Origin: Maricaulis sp.
GTDB lineage: Bacteria > Pseudomonadota > Alphaproteobacteria > Caulobacterales > Maricaulaceae
Assembly: GCF_030149425.1 (NCBI RefSeq)
Contig: NZ_JASBRQ010000035.1
Span: 1-41,181, forward strand
DNA: 41,181 nucleotides
Direction of reading: 5' to 3'
Of this stretch, positions 35,283 through 41,181 are shown in pieces (position 1 is the first letter of the stretch; the number at the start of each line of letters is the position of its first letter). The position numbers and the translations under genes are program-made. The notes under the pieces are model-generated. The model saw nothing but the letters and a program-made list of their open reading frames with translations, had not been told where the DNA came from and ran no database searches.

Positions 35283-36257
35283 ATGAAGTTCCGAGAAAGA
35301 AATCTTCGCGCCATCGCACGTATCGTGGTTGGGGACGAAGGGCCGTTCATATATCGATCAGGCAGCTACATAACGGAGTTTTTCGATGAATGCGGTCTGA
35401 GCTTTGTTCACGACGGCTCGACACGTTGGTCTTGGACCGCTGATCGTTTGGCTGAGCTGCTGAGCGAACCGCGTTCAGCACAAAACCAACTTCCGCCTCG
35501 GTTCGTACAGGTTTTACGGGTTCTCATGCAGCGAGGCGACGCTGTGGACGGCGATCCAGATCGAACCCAAGCCCTTGCAGAACTGAACAAGCCGCTTGGG
35601 CGCGAAGGTTTTGAAGCCTTCTATGGGGACGACGATATCCTATATGTCAGGCACTTGGGTAGCAGCGTCGTTTCCAATCCCGGATCACCACATCGAGCGT
35701 TCACACAAGCGGAACGCGAGAAGCGCGCTGCGTTAGCGGAGTTCCTCAACGAGTGCTCTGAAGACGAGCTGATCGAATTGATCCTTTTGCCACTATTTCG
35801 GCAACTCGGGTTCGAACGCGTTACTGCCGCCGGCCATAAGGATAAGGCGCTAGAGTATGGCAAAGACGTTTGGATGCGCTTTACCCTACCAACCCAGCAT
35901 ATCCTCTACTTCGGCCTTCAAGTGAAGAAGGGCAAACTGGACGCTGCGGGTCGTAGCAAGGGCTCAAACGCCAACATTGCAGAGATATATGATCAGGCCC
36001 TGATGATGCTCGGCCATGAGGTTTTTGACCCAGATTCGAACAAAAGAGTCCTCGTAGACCACGCTTTCATCGTGGCTGGCGGCGAGATTACCAAAGCGGC
36101 CCGCAACTGGCTGGGAGGAAAACTGGACGCGACCAAACGCAGCCAAATCCTTTTCATGGATAGAGATGAAATCCTCGATCAGTTTGTGGCGGCCAACATG
36201 CCGCTACCAGTGACCGCGCTGGGAGCTAATGATCAGGACATGGAGTTGCCGTTTTAG
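35283..36257 (+). CDS. Mrr-like PD-(D/E)xK nuclease with unassigned N-terminal domain
   Basis: The 324-residue protein has two parts. Residues about 160-300 look like an Mrr-type restriction endonuclease fold: helix ELIELILLPLFRQLGFERV, then a possible active-site D195 (EYGKD) and the Q-x-K motif Q213-V214-K215 (FGLQVKKG). Residues 1 to about 125 (MKFRERNLRAIARIV... YRSGSYITEFF) I cannot assign; they recall small predicted winged-helix domains fused to effectors in phage-defence genes, which is inference. Codon use differs from neighbours: ATA, CGA, TCA, AGA and CTA are frequent. In four 60-base rows I counted 28, 33, 35 and 28 G+C, against 42 in a ubiG row. The start is the first ATG that fits the family-like beginning; no good ribosome-binding site is visible. 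Confidence 0.75.
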   Translation: MKFRERNLRAIARIVVGDEGPFIYRSGSYITEFFDECGLSFVHDGSTRWSWTADRLAELLSEPRSAQNQLPPRFVQVLRVLMQRGDAVDGDPDRTQALAELNKPLGREGFEAFYGDDDILYVRHLGSSVVSNPGSPHRAFTQAEREKRAALAEFLNECSEDELIELILLPLFRQLGFERVTAAGHKDKALEYGKDVWMRFTLPTQHILYFGLQVKKGKLDAAGRSKGSNANIAEIYDQALMMLGHEVFDPDSNKRVLVDHAFIVAGGEITKAARNWLGGKLDATKRSQILFMDRDEILDQFVAANMPLPVTALGANDQDMELPF

Positions 36258-36272
36258 ACCTAACGGCACACC

Positions 36273-36695
36273 CTAATTCGCCTTCTTCGGCGGCGTTGGC
36301 GCCAGCGCATCCGGCAGCGGCGTCACCGGCACGCCGTCTTCCTGCAGCGACTGGCTCTCGGCCGCTGAGGTCTCGCCATAGATCAGGCGTTCGGGCTTTT
36401 CGCCCTCATGCATGGCACGGGCCTCAGTCGCGAAATCCTCGCCGACATAATCGTAGTTTTCCCGGATATGCGAACGGACCTTGGCGGCCATGGCCTGCAT
36501 CTGGGCCTGCGGGCTCGCCTCTTTCTTGCGCGAGGTCGAGACGGCCGGGGCCATCAGGGCCTTGCGGACCTGCGTTGAGCCGCAATGGGGGCATTCGACC
36601 AGGCCGCGCTTGACCTGTTCGTCATAGCCGTCCGAGCTGGAGAACCAGGCCTCGAACTTGTGCTCCTCATCACATAGCAACGCGTATTTGATCAT
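36273..36695 (-). CDS. DUF1178 zinc-ribbon-like protein
   Basis: The 140-residue protein begins MIKYALLCDEEHKFEAWFSSS, the DUF1178 signature. C8 and the later pair C35/C38 (CPHCG) may bind zinc. The C-terminal half (EDFATEARAMHEGEKPERLIYGETS) is also conserved in the family. The function is unknown. Its start overlaps the stop of the upstream nitrilase-family gene (36695-36692). It converges with the nuclease gene, 15 bases away, without a terminator that I can see. Confidence 0.88.
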   Translation of the reverse strand: MIKYALLCDEEHKFEAWFSSSDGYDEQVKRGLVECPHCGSTQVRKALMAPAVSTSRKKEASPQAQMQAMAAKVRSHIRENYDYVGEDFATEARAMHEGEKPERLIYGETSAAESQSLQEDGVPVTPLPDALAPTPPKKAN

Positions 36696-37543
36696 GTCGT
36701 TTTCGTCGTCCCGGTTGGGGCAAAGGCCAGCGCGCGGTCATGCTCAAGAGCCGGCACTCGGCGCCGGGCCTCGTCCGATTTTCGCATATCCAGGCGCGCC
36801 GGCAAAACCCCCGGCTGATCATGGTCGAGCTGGGCGATGACCTCGCCCCAGGGACCGACCACCATGGAGCGCCCCCAGGTGCGGCGGCCGTCCTCGTGCA
36901 GCCCACCCTGGGCCGGGGCCAGGATGAAACTACCGGTCTCAATGGCCCGGGCGCGTAACAACACCTCCCAGTGGGCCCGGCCGGTCGGACGGGTAAAGGC
37001 GGCGGGAACGGTCAGAACCTGCGCCCCGGCCTGGGCCAGAGCGCGGTAGAGATAGGCAAAGCGCAAATCATAGCAGATCGACAGGCCCAGCTTGATGCCG
37101 CCGGCCTGGGTGACCACCAGCTCATCCCCAGCCCGGTAATTGGCGCTTTCCAGATAGGTCTCGCCCTGCCCCAGCCCGACATCGAACATGTGGGCCTTGT
37201 CATAGGTCGCCTTGAGGGCGCCATCCGGACCAAACAGGAAGGACCGGTTGGCGGCCTTGCGTTCGCCGATCCGGATCGCCAGCGACCCGATCAAGAGGTC
37301 GATACCCAGCTCATCAGCCAGGGCGGAGAAAAACCCGATCGCCGGGTCATCCTCCTGGGTCTGCATTACGGCAAAGGCCTGATCGGCATCTTTTTGCACC
37401 AGATGCGTGGTCTCCGGCGTCGCCACCAGGCGTGCGCCGTCAGCGGCGGCCTGGCGGATCAACGCCGCCGCCTCATCCAGATTGCGCTGCGGGTCGGTTC
37501 CCGAGCGCATCTGGATCAGGGCAATGTCGAGGCTCGTCCTCAC
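36692..37543 (-). CDS. Nitrilase-superfamily amidohydrolase (Nit-like)
   Basis: Carbon-nitrogen hydrolase with the Glu-Lys-Cys triad: E44 (ATPET), K116 (YDKAHMFD) and C157 (SICYDLRF). The CYDLRFAYLYRAL and HWEVLLRARAIE segments resemble the Nit1/Nit2 branch, members of which hydrolyse deaminated glutathione or omega-amides. The start is GTG 37543, which overlaps the glutaredoxin stop as GTGA; it gives 283 residues. Extension to 37600 would run antisense-like through glutaredoxin codons. A glutathione-linked role next to grxC fits but is inference. Confidence 0.9.
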   Translation of the reverse strand: MRTSLDIALIQMRSGTDPQRNLDEAAALIRQAAADGARLVATPETTHLVQKDADQAFAVMQTQEDDPAIGFFSALADELGIDLLIGSLAIRIGERKAANRSFLFGPDGALKATYDKAHMFDVGLGQGETYLESANYRAGDELVVTQAGGIKLGLSICYDLRFAYLYRALAQAGAQVLTVPAAFTRPTGRAHWEVLLRARAIETGSFILAPAQGGLHEDGRRTWGRSMVVGPWGEVIAQLDHDQPGVLPARLDMRKSDEARRRVPALEHDRALAFAPTGTTKTT

Positions 37544-37797
37544 GCCGCCAGCAGGGCGTCGAGCTTGCCGGCGCGTTCCAGCGCCATCATGTCGTCGCAA
37601 CCGCCGATGTGATCGTCATTGATGAAGATCTGCGGGAAGGTATTGCCGCCATTGGAGCGCTGGACCATTTCGGCGCGCTTCTCGCGGCTGAAACCGGCAT
37701 CGATCTCGTTGAAGGCCACGCCCTTCTTCTTCAGCAGCGAAACGGCGCGGGCGCAATAGCCGCACATCGGGCGGGTATAGATGGTGACTTGAGCCAT
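37540..37797 (-). CDS. grxC: Glutaredoxin 3
   Basis: The 85-residue dithiol glutaredoxin has the active site C12-G-Y-C15, the cis-proline region NTFPQIFI and the glutathione-binding GGCDD. It reduces disulfides and mixed disulfides with glutathione. AAAGGAGA precedes the ATG. It lies 18 bases after comF and overlaps the nitrilase-family gene. The order comF-grxC-nitrilase-DUF1178 recurs in alphaproteobacteria. Confidence 0.95.
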   Translation of the reverse strand: MAQVTIYTRPMCGYCARAVSLLKKKGVAFNEIDAGFSREKRAEMVQRSNGGNTFPQIFINDDHIGGCDDMMALERAGKLDALLAA

Positions 37798-37815
37798 GGG
37801 ATTCTCCTTTGGCTC

Positions 37816-38562
37816 CTAAATAGTCACATCTTCCTCGCGTACAACACGGCAGAGTGTCACGACGTCGACTCCGCTTGCCCGCGCCCGCCGGAGCTGATGC
37901 ACGCAAGCGGAAACCGTCGCGCCGGTCGTAAGAACATCATCAACCAGGACGACATGCCGTCCCCGGACGCGCTCGACTTGGTCGACCTGAAAGGCACCGG
38001 CGACATTACGCTTGCGGCCATCGGCGCTGCGGCCGGCCTGGCTCGGTGTGGCCCGGAGACGTTTCAGCGCACCGGTTTCAACCTCCAGCCCCGTCTCCCT
38101 GCCCAACGCCCGGGCCAGCAGGGCAGACTGGTTATAGCGGCGCTGCATCAGGCGGCGCCAATGCAACGGGACCGGGACAAGCAGACTGCCGGGCTGCAGC
38201 AGATCACCTGCCGCCACAGCCATCCAGCGGGCGCAGGCCGCCAGCATGTCGCGCCGGTCGTTATTCTTCAGCGCCAGGACGAGCGGCTTGACCGCTTCAT
38301 CATAGGCCAGCGGCGCCCGCGCCCGGTCATAACGCGGCGGCCTGGCGATGCAGGGCGCGCAGGTATCGAGGGCGCCGCTCATCGTGCCGCCGGGATAGGG
38401 AAAGGGCCGGCCGCAGCGGATACATTGCGGATCGGCGATGAAGCTGAGCCGCCCCCAGGCGCCGGCCGCGAAACGGCCATGGGTATCGACCCGCACCCGC
38501 GAAACCGGGCATTCCGGCGGCCAGAGCCAGTCCGCGGCCCGAGCGATGAGGCCCGGGCGCAT
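37816..38562 (-). CDS. comF: ComF family phosphoribosyltransferase-like protein
   Basis: The 248-residue protein has an N-terminal four-cysteine zinc finger (CIRCGRPF, then CAPC) and a C-terminal type I phosphoribosyltransferase fold with VVLVDDVLTTGAT. The RYNQSALLAR segment is typical of ComF. In competent bacteria ComF assists DNA uptake or single-strand processing; whether this organism is competent is unknown. The ATG at 38562 follows GGAAGGGG; a GTG three bases upstream is the alternative. It is divergent from the methyltransferase gene by 43 bases. Confidence 0.9.
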   Translation of the reverse strand: MRPGLIARAADWLWPPECPVSRVRVDTHGRFAAGAWGRLSFIADPQCIRCGRPFPYPGGTMSGALDTCAPCIARPPRYDRARAPLAYDEAVKPLVLALKNNDRRDMLAACARWMAVAAGDLLQPGSLLVPVPLHWRRLMQRRYNQSALLARALGRETGLEVETGALKRLRATPSQAGRSADGRKRNVAGAFQVDQVERVRGRHVVLVDDVLTTGATVSACVHQLRRARASGVDVVTLCRVVREEDVTI

Positions 38563-38605
38563 CACAGCCCCTTCCTTCCGGCCTGCAAACCTTTATATCC
38601 GGAGT

Positions 38606-39523
38606 ATGTTGTCCGATCTGCCGCCACAGCTTTTCGATCGCTCCTTGTTGCAACGCCGCCGCAATCGCGCAGCGGCCGGGATGCAAGACTATAATTTTCT
38701 CGCAAAACGTGCATTCGAAGATTTATGCGACCGTGTGGCGAGCATTACCCGCGATTTCGACACGGCGGCGATTCTCGGCGGCGGACCCGATGTAATGAGT
38801 GATCTGGCGCGTTCGCCCGCGGCCGAGAAGATCGGCTGGTGGATGCAGTCGGACCTGGCCGAGAACGTCGCCAAACAGCTGGGGCCGCGGGCCTGTGTTC
38901 TCGATGAAGAACGCCTGCCCTTTGCCGATCACAGCCTCGATCTCATCCTCGCACCGCTTGGCCTGCACTGGGCCAATGATTTGCCGGGCACGCTGGTCCA
39001 GATCCGCCAGGCCCTGAAGCCGGACGGTTTCTTTGCCGGCGCCCTGTTTGGCGGGGCAACGCTGACGGAATTCCGCCAATGCCTGATGGCGGCGGAAAGT
39101 GAACTGACCGGTGGTGCGGCTGCACGCATTTCACCCTATGCCGGGACGTTCGACATGGCCGCGCTGCTGCAGCGCGCCGGCCTGGCTCTTCCAGTGGCCG
39201 ATATCGACCGGGCCACGGTGCGTTATGACAATGCCTTTGCCCTGATGCGCGATCTGCGCGGTATGGGCGAAACCAGCATTCTCACTGACCGGCCGCGCAA
39301 ACCGGCCACGCGCAGCCTGTTCATGCGCGCCGCCCAGATCTATGGCGAGCGCTTCGCGGACAGTGATGGCCGGATCCGCGCCACATTCGAGATTGTACAT
39401 TTCGGTGGCTGGGCCCCGCATCCCGATCAGCCCAAGCCGAAGCGGCCCGGCTCGGCGACGCACCGCCTGGCCGACGCGCTCGGGGTAAAGGAAATCTCTG
39501 CGGGCGAGAAAGCCGGCAGCTAG
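38606..39523 (+). CDS. NDUFAF5-like SAM-dependent methyltransferase
   Basis: The 305-residue product aligns by eye with mitochondrial NDUFAF5: FDRSLLQRRRNRAA at the start, then DEERLPFADHSLDLI, LHWANDLPGTLVQI, ALFGGATLTEFR, ISPY, MGE and a C-terminal GW...P...RPGSA block. NDUFAF5 is a complex I assembly factor that hydroxylates an arginine of a NADH dehydrogenase subunit; BioC is the nearest other family. In place of the usual DxGxGxG SAM loop, it has ILGGGPDV, a weakened motif. The start ATG 38606 has GGAG only one base upstream, so the exact start is uncertain. It converges with the pilin gene, with three bases between. Confidence 0.85.
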   Translation: MLSDLPPQLFDRSLLQRRRNRAAAGMQDYNFLAKRAFEDLCDRVASITRDFDTAAILGGGPDVMSDLARSPAAEKIGWWMQSDLAENVAKQLGPRACVLDEERLPFADHSLDLILAPLGLHWANDLPGTLVQIRQALKPDGFFAGALFGGATLTEFRQCLMAAESELTGGAAARISPYAGTFDMAALLQRAGLALPVADIDRATVRYDNAFALMRDLRGMGETSILTDRPRKPATRSLFMRAAQIYGERFADSDGRIRATFEIVHFGGWAPHPDQPKPKRPGSATHRLADALGVKEISAGEKAGS

Positions 39524-39526
39524 GGT

Positions 39527-39688
39527 CTAGAACGGCGCCTGGGCGTCAGTGAACATGCCCATGACGGCCGGCCCGATAATCATCAGGGCCCCGATCCCGG
39601 CAATCGAAATGATGACCGCGATAATCGAGTATTCGACCGCCGTGGAGCCGCGCGTGTCGGCCAGGAAGCTCTTGATAAATGTGCTCAT
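39527..39688 (-). CDS. Flp family type IVb pilin
   Basis: This 53-residue gene was found by translating the gap after mutT. The leader MSTFIKSFLADTRG ends at G14, followed by STAVEY with the E and Y at mature positions 5 and 6 that mark Flp prepilins, then a hydrophobic segment (about 21-46) and a short tail. A prepilin peptidase would release a 39-residue pilin. AGGGA lies six bases before the ATG, inside mutT. The start overlaps the mutT stop as ATGA. No tad or cpa assembly genes are in this window, so it may be a pilin or a pseudopilin encoded away from its locus. Confidence 0.85.
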   Translation of the reverse strand: MSTFIKSFLADTRGSTAVEYSIIAVIISIAGIGALMIIGPAVMGMFTDAQAPF

Positions 39689-40101
39689 AACCGGTCCCTC
39701 AGCTCAGCCGCCAGCGGCAGGTCGGCAGCCGGCATGGCATAATCACGCAGTCTTTCCTTGCGCACCCAGGCAATCTCCTGCCCCTCGGTCGGGGTCGGGA
39801 AACCATCCCAGGTCCGGCACACAAAGAGCGGCATGACGATATGGAAATCGTCATAGGGGTGAGACACGAAAGCAAAGGGGTGCAGACAGCGTTCGCATGG
39901 CTCGACCATCAGCTCCTCTCTCAACTCGCGGATCACCGCTTGCTCCGGCGTCTCCCCCGGCTCGATTTTGCCACCGGGAAACTCCCATAGCCCCGCCATC
40001 GGTTTACCCGCCGGGCGGCGCGCCAGAAGAATGCGCCCATCCGCGTCGAGCAACGCACAGGCCGCCACATGGACGACCGGTTTGGTGCGGCTATCAGACA
40101 T
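39685..40101 (-). CDS. mutT: 8-oxo-dGTP diphosphatase, MutT-like Nudix hydrolase
   Basis: MutT removes oxidised dGTP from the nucleotide pool. The 138-residue protein has ALLDADGRILLARRPAGKPMAGLWEFPGG, the classic MutT beginning, and the Nudix box from G44 (GKIEPGE...RELREE, to E63). The glycine that normally follows the paired glutamates is M65. GGGAG is about ten bases before the ATG. It lies 50 bases after the PPIase gene and overlaps the pilin gene. Confidence 0.9.
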   Translation of the reverse strand: MSDSRTKPVVHVAACALLDADGRILLARRPAGKPMAGLWEFPGGKIEPGETPEQAVIRELREELMVEPCERCLHPFAFVSHPYDDFHIVMPLFVCRTWDGFPTPTEGQEIAWVRKERLRDYAMPAADLPLAAELRDRL

Positions 40102-40151
40102 AATGCGCGATCTCCCTTAAAGCGCCGTGCACAAGCGTGGTTAATCCCGGA

Positions 40152-41069
40152 CTAATCGGTTTCTTCGTCTTGATTTTCAAGCGCTTCAACTTCGACCGGC
40201 GGGGGTTGATAGCGCGTCACCGCATCCCCGGCGCGCAGCTCGGTGAGAAGCTCCTCGAGCTGCTCATAGCCGTGATACTGGCCGATACGCGGGCGCAATT
40301 CCTCATAGGAGGGCGGCGGCTGGCGGCGGCGGTCCACGACCAGCAGGACATGCCAGCCAAACTGCGTCCGGAAAGGCTCGGACACCGCCCCTTCCGGGGT
40401 CGCAAAGGCCATGGCACCGAAGGCGGGCAGCACACCCTCGCGCGTAAAATAGCCCAGATCTCCGCCATCCAGCCGGGTGGCATAATCCTGGGAGATCCGG
40501 ATGGCCAGCTCGCGGAAGTCTTCACCGGCATCGAGCAGGGCCTTGGCCGCTTGGGCAGCTTCCTCGGTTTCCACCAGGATATGACGGGCCCGCACTTCTT
40601 CATCGAGGCGCAGCAGCCGGACCTGCTGCTCGTAGATCGCGCGCAGGGTTTCCTCCGAGGTCGCGTTCTCGAGCACTTCGGCAATCAGCACAGTACCGAG
40701 TATCCGCTCCTCCGCTGCGGCCAGACGCCGGCGCGCTTCCTCGGAACGATGCAGGCCGCGATTGCGCGCTTCCTGGGCCAGCAGGCGCTGATCGATGAGC
40801 TCACCGAGCACGCGCATGAATTCCTCATCGCCATAGACCGGATCGGGCTGTTCGGTACCAGGCCCGCGCTGGGCCATGGCCTCGCGGAGCACATCGTCCT
40901 GGCGGATCGGTGAACCATTAACGCGGGCCAGTACCGGATTGTCTTCATCCGGTGAGAAGGCCGGTGCGTCGGCGACATCCGGGATGGTCTCGCGCGGCTG
41001 GGGACCGCAGGCGCCAAGCGCGGCAATCAGACACAGCCCGGCAAAAGTCATCAGATTTCTTGTCAGCAT
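40152..41069 (-). CDS. Parvulin-type peptidyl-prolyl isomerase lipoprotein
   Basis: The 305-residue protein has a lipoprotein signal (MLTRNLMTFAGLCLIAALGAC) with lipobox LGAC and lipidated C21. It is probably outer-membrane anchored and active in the periplasm. A SurA-like N-terminal helical region (about 40-150) precedes one PpiC/rotamase domain (about 155-250: VRARHILVETEE, GGDLGYFTREG, FRTQFGWHVLLV). The tail is acidic. It likely assists folding of secreted or outer-membrane proteins. The start at 41069 is chosen because the signal peptide begins there; an upstream start at 41135 would mask it. Confidence 0.9.
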   Translation of the reverse strand: MLTRNLMTFAGLCLIAALGACGPQPRETIPDVADAPAFSPDEDNPVLARVNGSPIRQDDVLREAMAQRGPGTEQPDPVYGDEEFMRVLGELIDQRLLAQEARNRGLHRSEEARRRLAAAEERILGTVLIAEVLENATSEETLRAIYEQQVRLLRLDEEVRARHILVETEEAAQAAKALLDAGEDFRELAIRISQDYATRLDGGDLGYFTREGVLPAFGAMAFATPEGAVSEPFRTQFGWHVLLVVDRRRQPPPSYEELRPRIGQYHGYEQLEELLTELRAGDAVTRYQPPPVEVEALENQDEETD

Positions 41070-41181
41070 TGGGCGATCGAGCTCTTTCCGCTTGCCGCTC
41101 AGCCGCGCGCCTTGATTGACACGCCTAGCCCCCATCCTTAAGTCAGCTCAAGGTTTCAAAGCAATGCCGGTGTCAGCTTTC

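Noticed and set aside
35179..36272. Direct repeats marking the borders of an inserted nuclease gene
   Set aside because: Short GCTAG copies occur near the left side, but no matching copy is seen at the right border, so no integration site can be claimed.

Overview
This 41.2 kb window looks like chromosomal DNA from a GC-rich alphaproteobacterium of the Caulobacterales/Hyphomonadaceae/Maricaulis type. It carries ctrA and chpT (the cell-cycle phosphorelay of this class), a flagellar fliI-fliJ pair, a complete chemotaxis core, the alphaproteobacterial block prfA-prmC-DUF4167-clpB, and an NDUFAF5-like methyltransferase of the kind found in mitochondria and their bacterial relatives. I see no tRNA, rRNA, CRISPR array, insertion sequence or prophage. 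Taxonomy is inferred from gene content only.

Layout. (1) 1-1398: fliI with the first 18 codons of fliJ, minus strand. (2) 1715-3154: a stand-alone lysine 2,3-aminomutase-family radical SAM enzyme, plus strand. (3) 3155-4208: a long regulatory region with GANTC sites, a TTAA-N6-TTAA box and a palindrome around TATAAT, then ctrA. (4) 4351-10842: minus-strand chpT and cheA-cheW-cheY-cheB-cheR. ctrA and cheR converge on two back-to-back terminators. (5) 11098-13494: an M23 endopeptidase, a palindrome-rich spacer and a small glyoxalase-related protein. (6) 13551-19292: clpB, a DUF4167 protein, prmC and prfA, all minus. (7) 19341-26468: MAPEG protein, LOG-family hydrolase, threonine aldolase-like enzyme, ArsC/Spx-like protein, then an ABC ATPase with a giant ABC permease/M1 aminopeptidase fusion. 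(8) 26667-28464: two membrane proteins of unknown role, plus strand. (9) 28540-34201: ispG, rodZ-like gene, ptsP and lysC, minus. (10) 34417-36257: ubiG and a compositionally foreign Mrr-like nuclease, plus. (11) 36273-38562: comF-grxC-nitrilase-DUF1178, an overlapping minus-strand operon. (12) 38606-41069: NDUFAF5-like methyltransferase (plus), then PPIase, mutT and a 53-residue Flp pilin gene (minus).

How the genes fit together. ChpT is the phosphotransferase that loads CtrA in related bacteria, and CtrA controls flagellar, chemotaxis and pilus genes there. A short region therefore holds a phosphotransferase, its regulator and two classes of likely output (fliI/J and che). PrmC methylates the GGQ glutamine of the release factor encoded next to it. 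MepM-type M23, RodZ, IspG and the lipoprotein PPIase are envelope functions. The best candidates for undescribed biology are the Mrr-like nuclease with an unassigned N-terminal domain, the ABC permease/M1 fusion with shifted zinc-ligand spacing, CheA with two CheW-like domains and a degenerate receiver, and the Flp pilin gene coupled to mutT.
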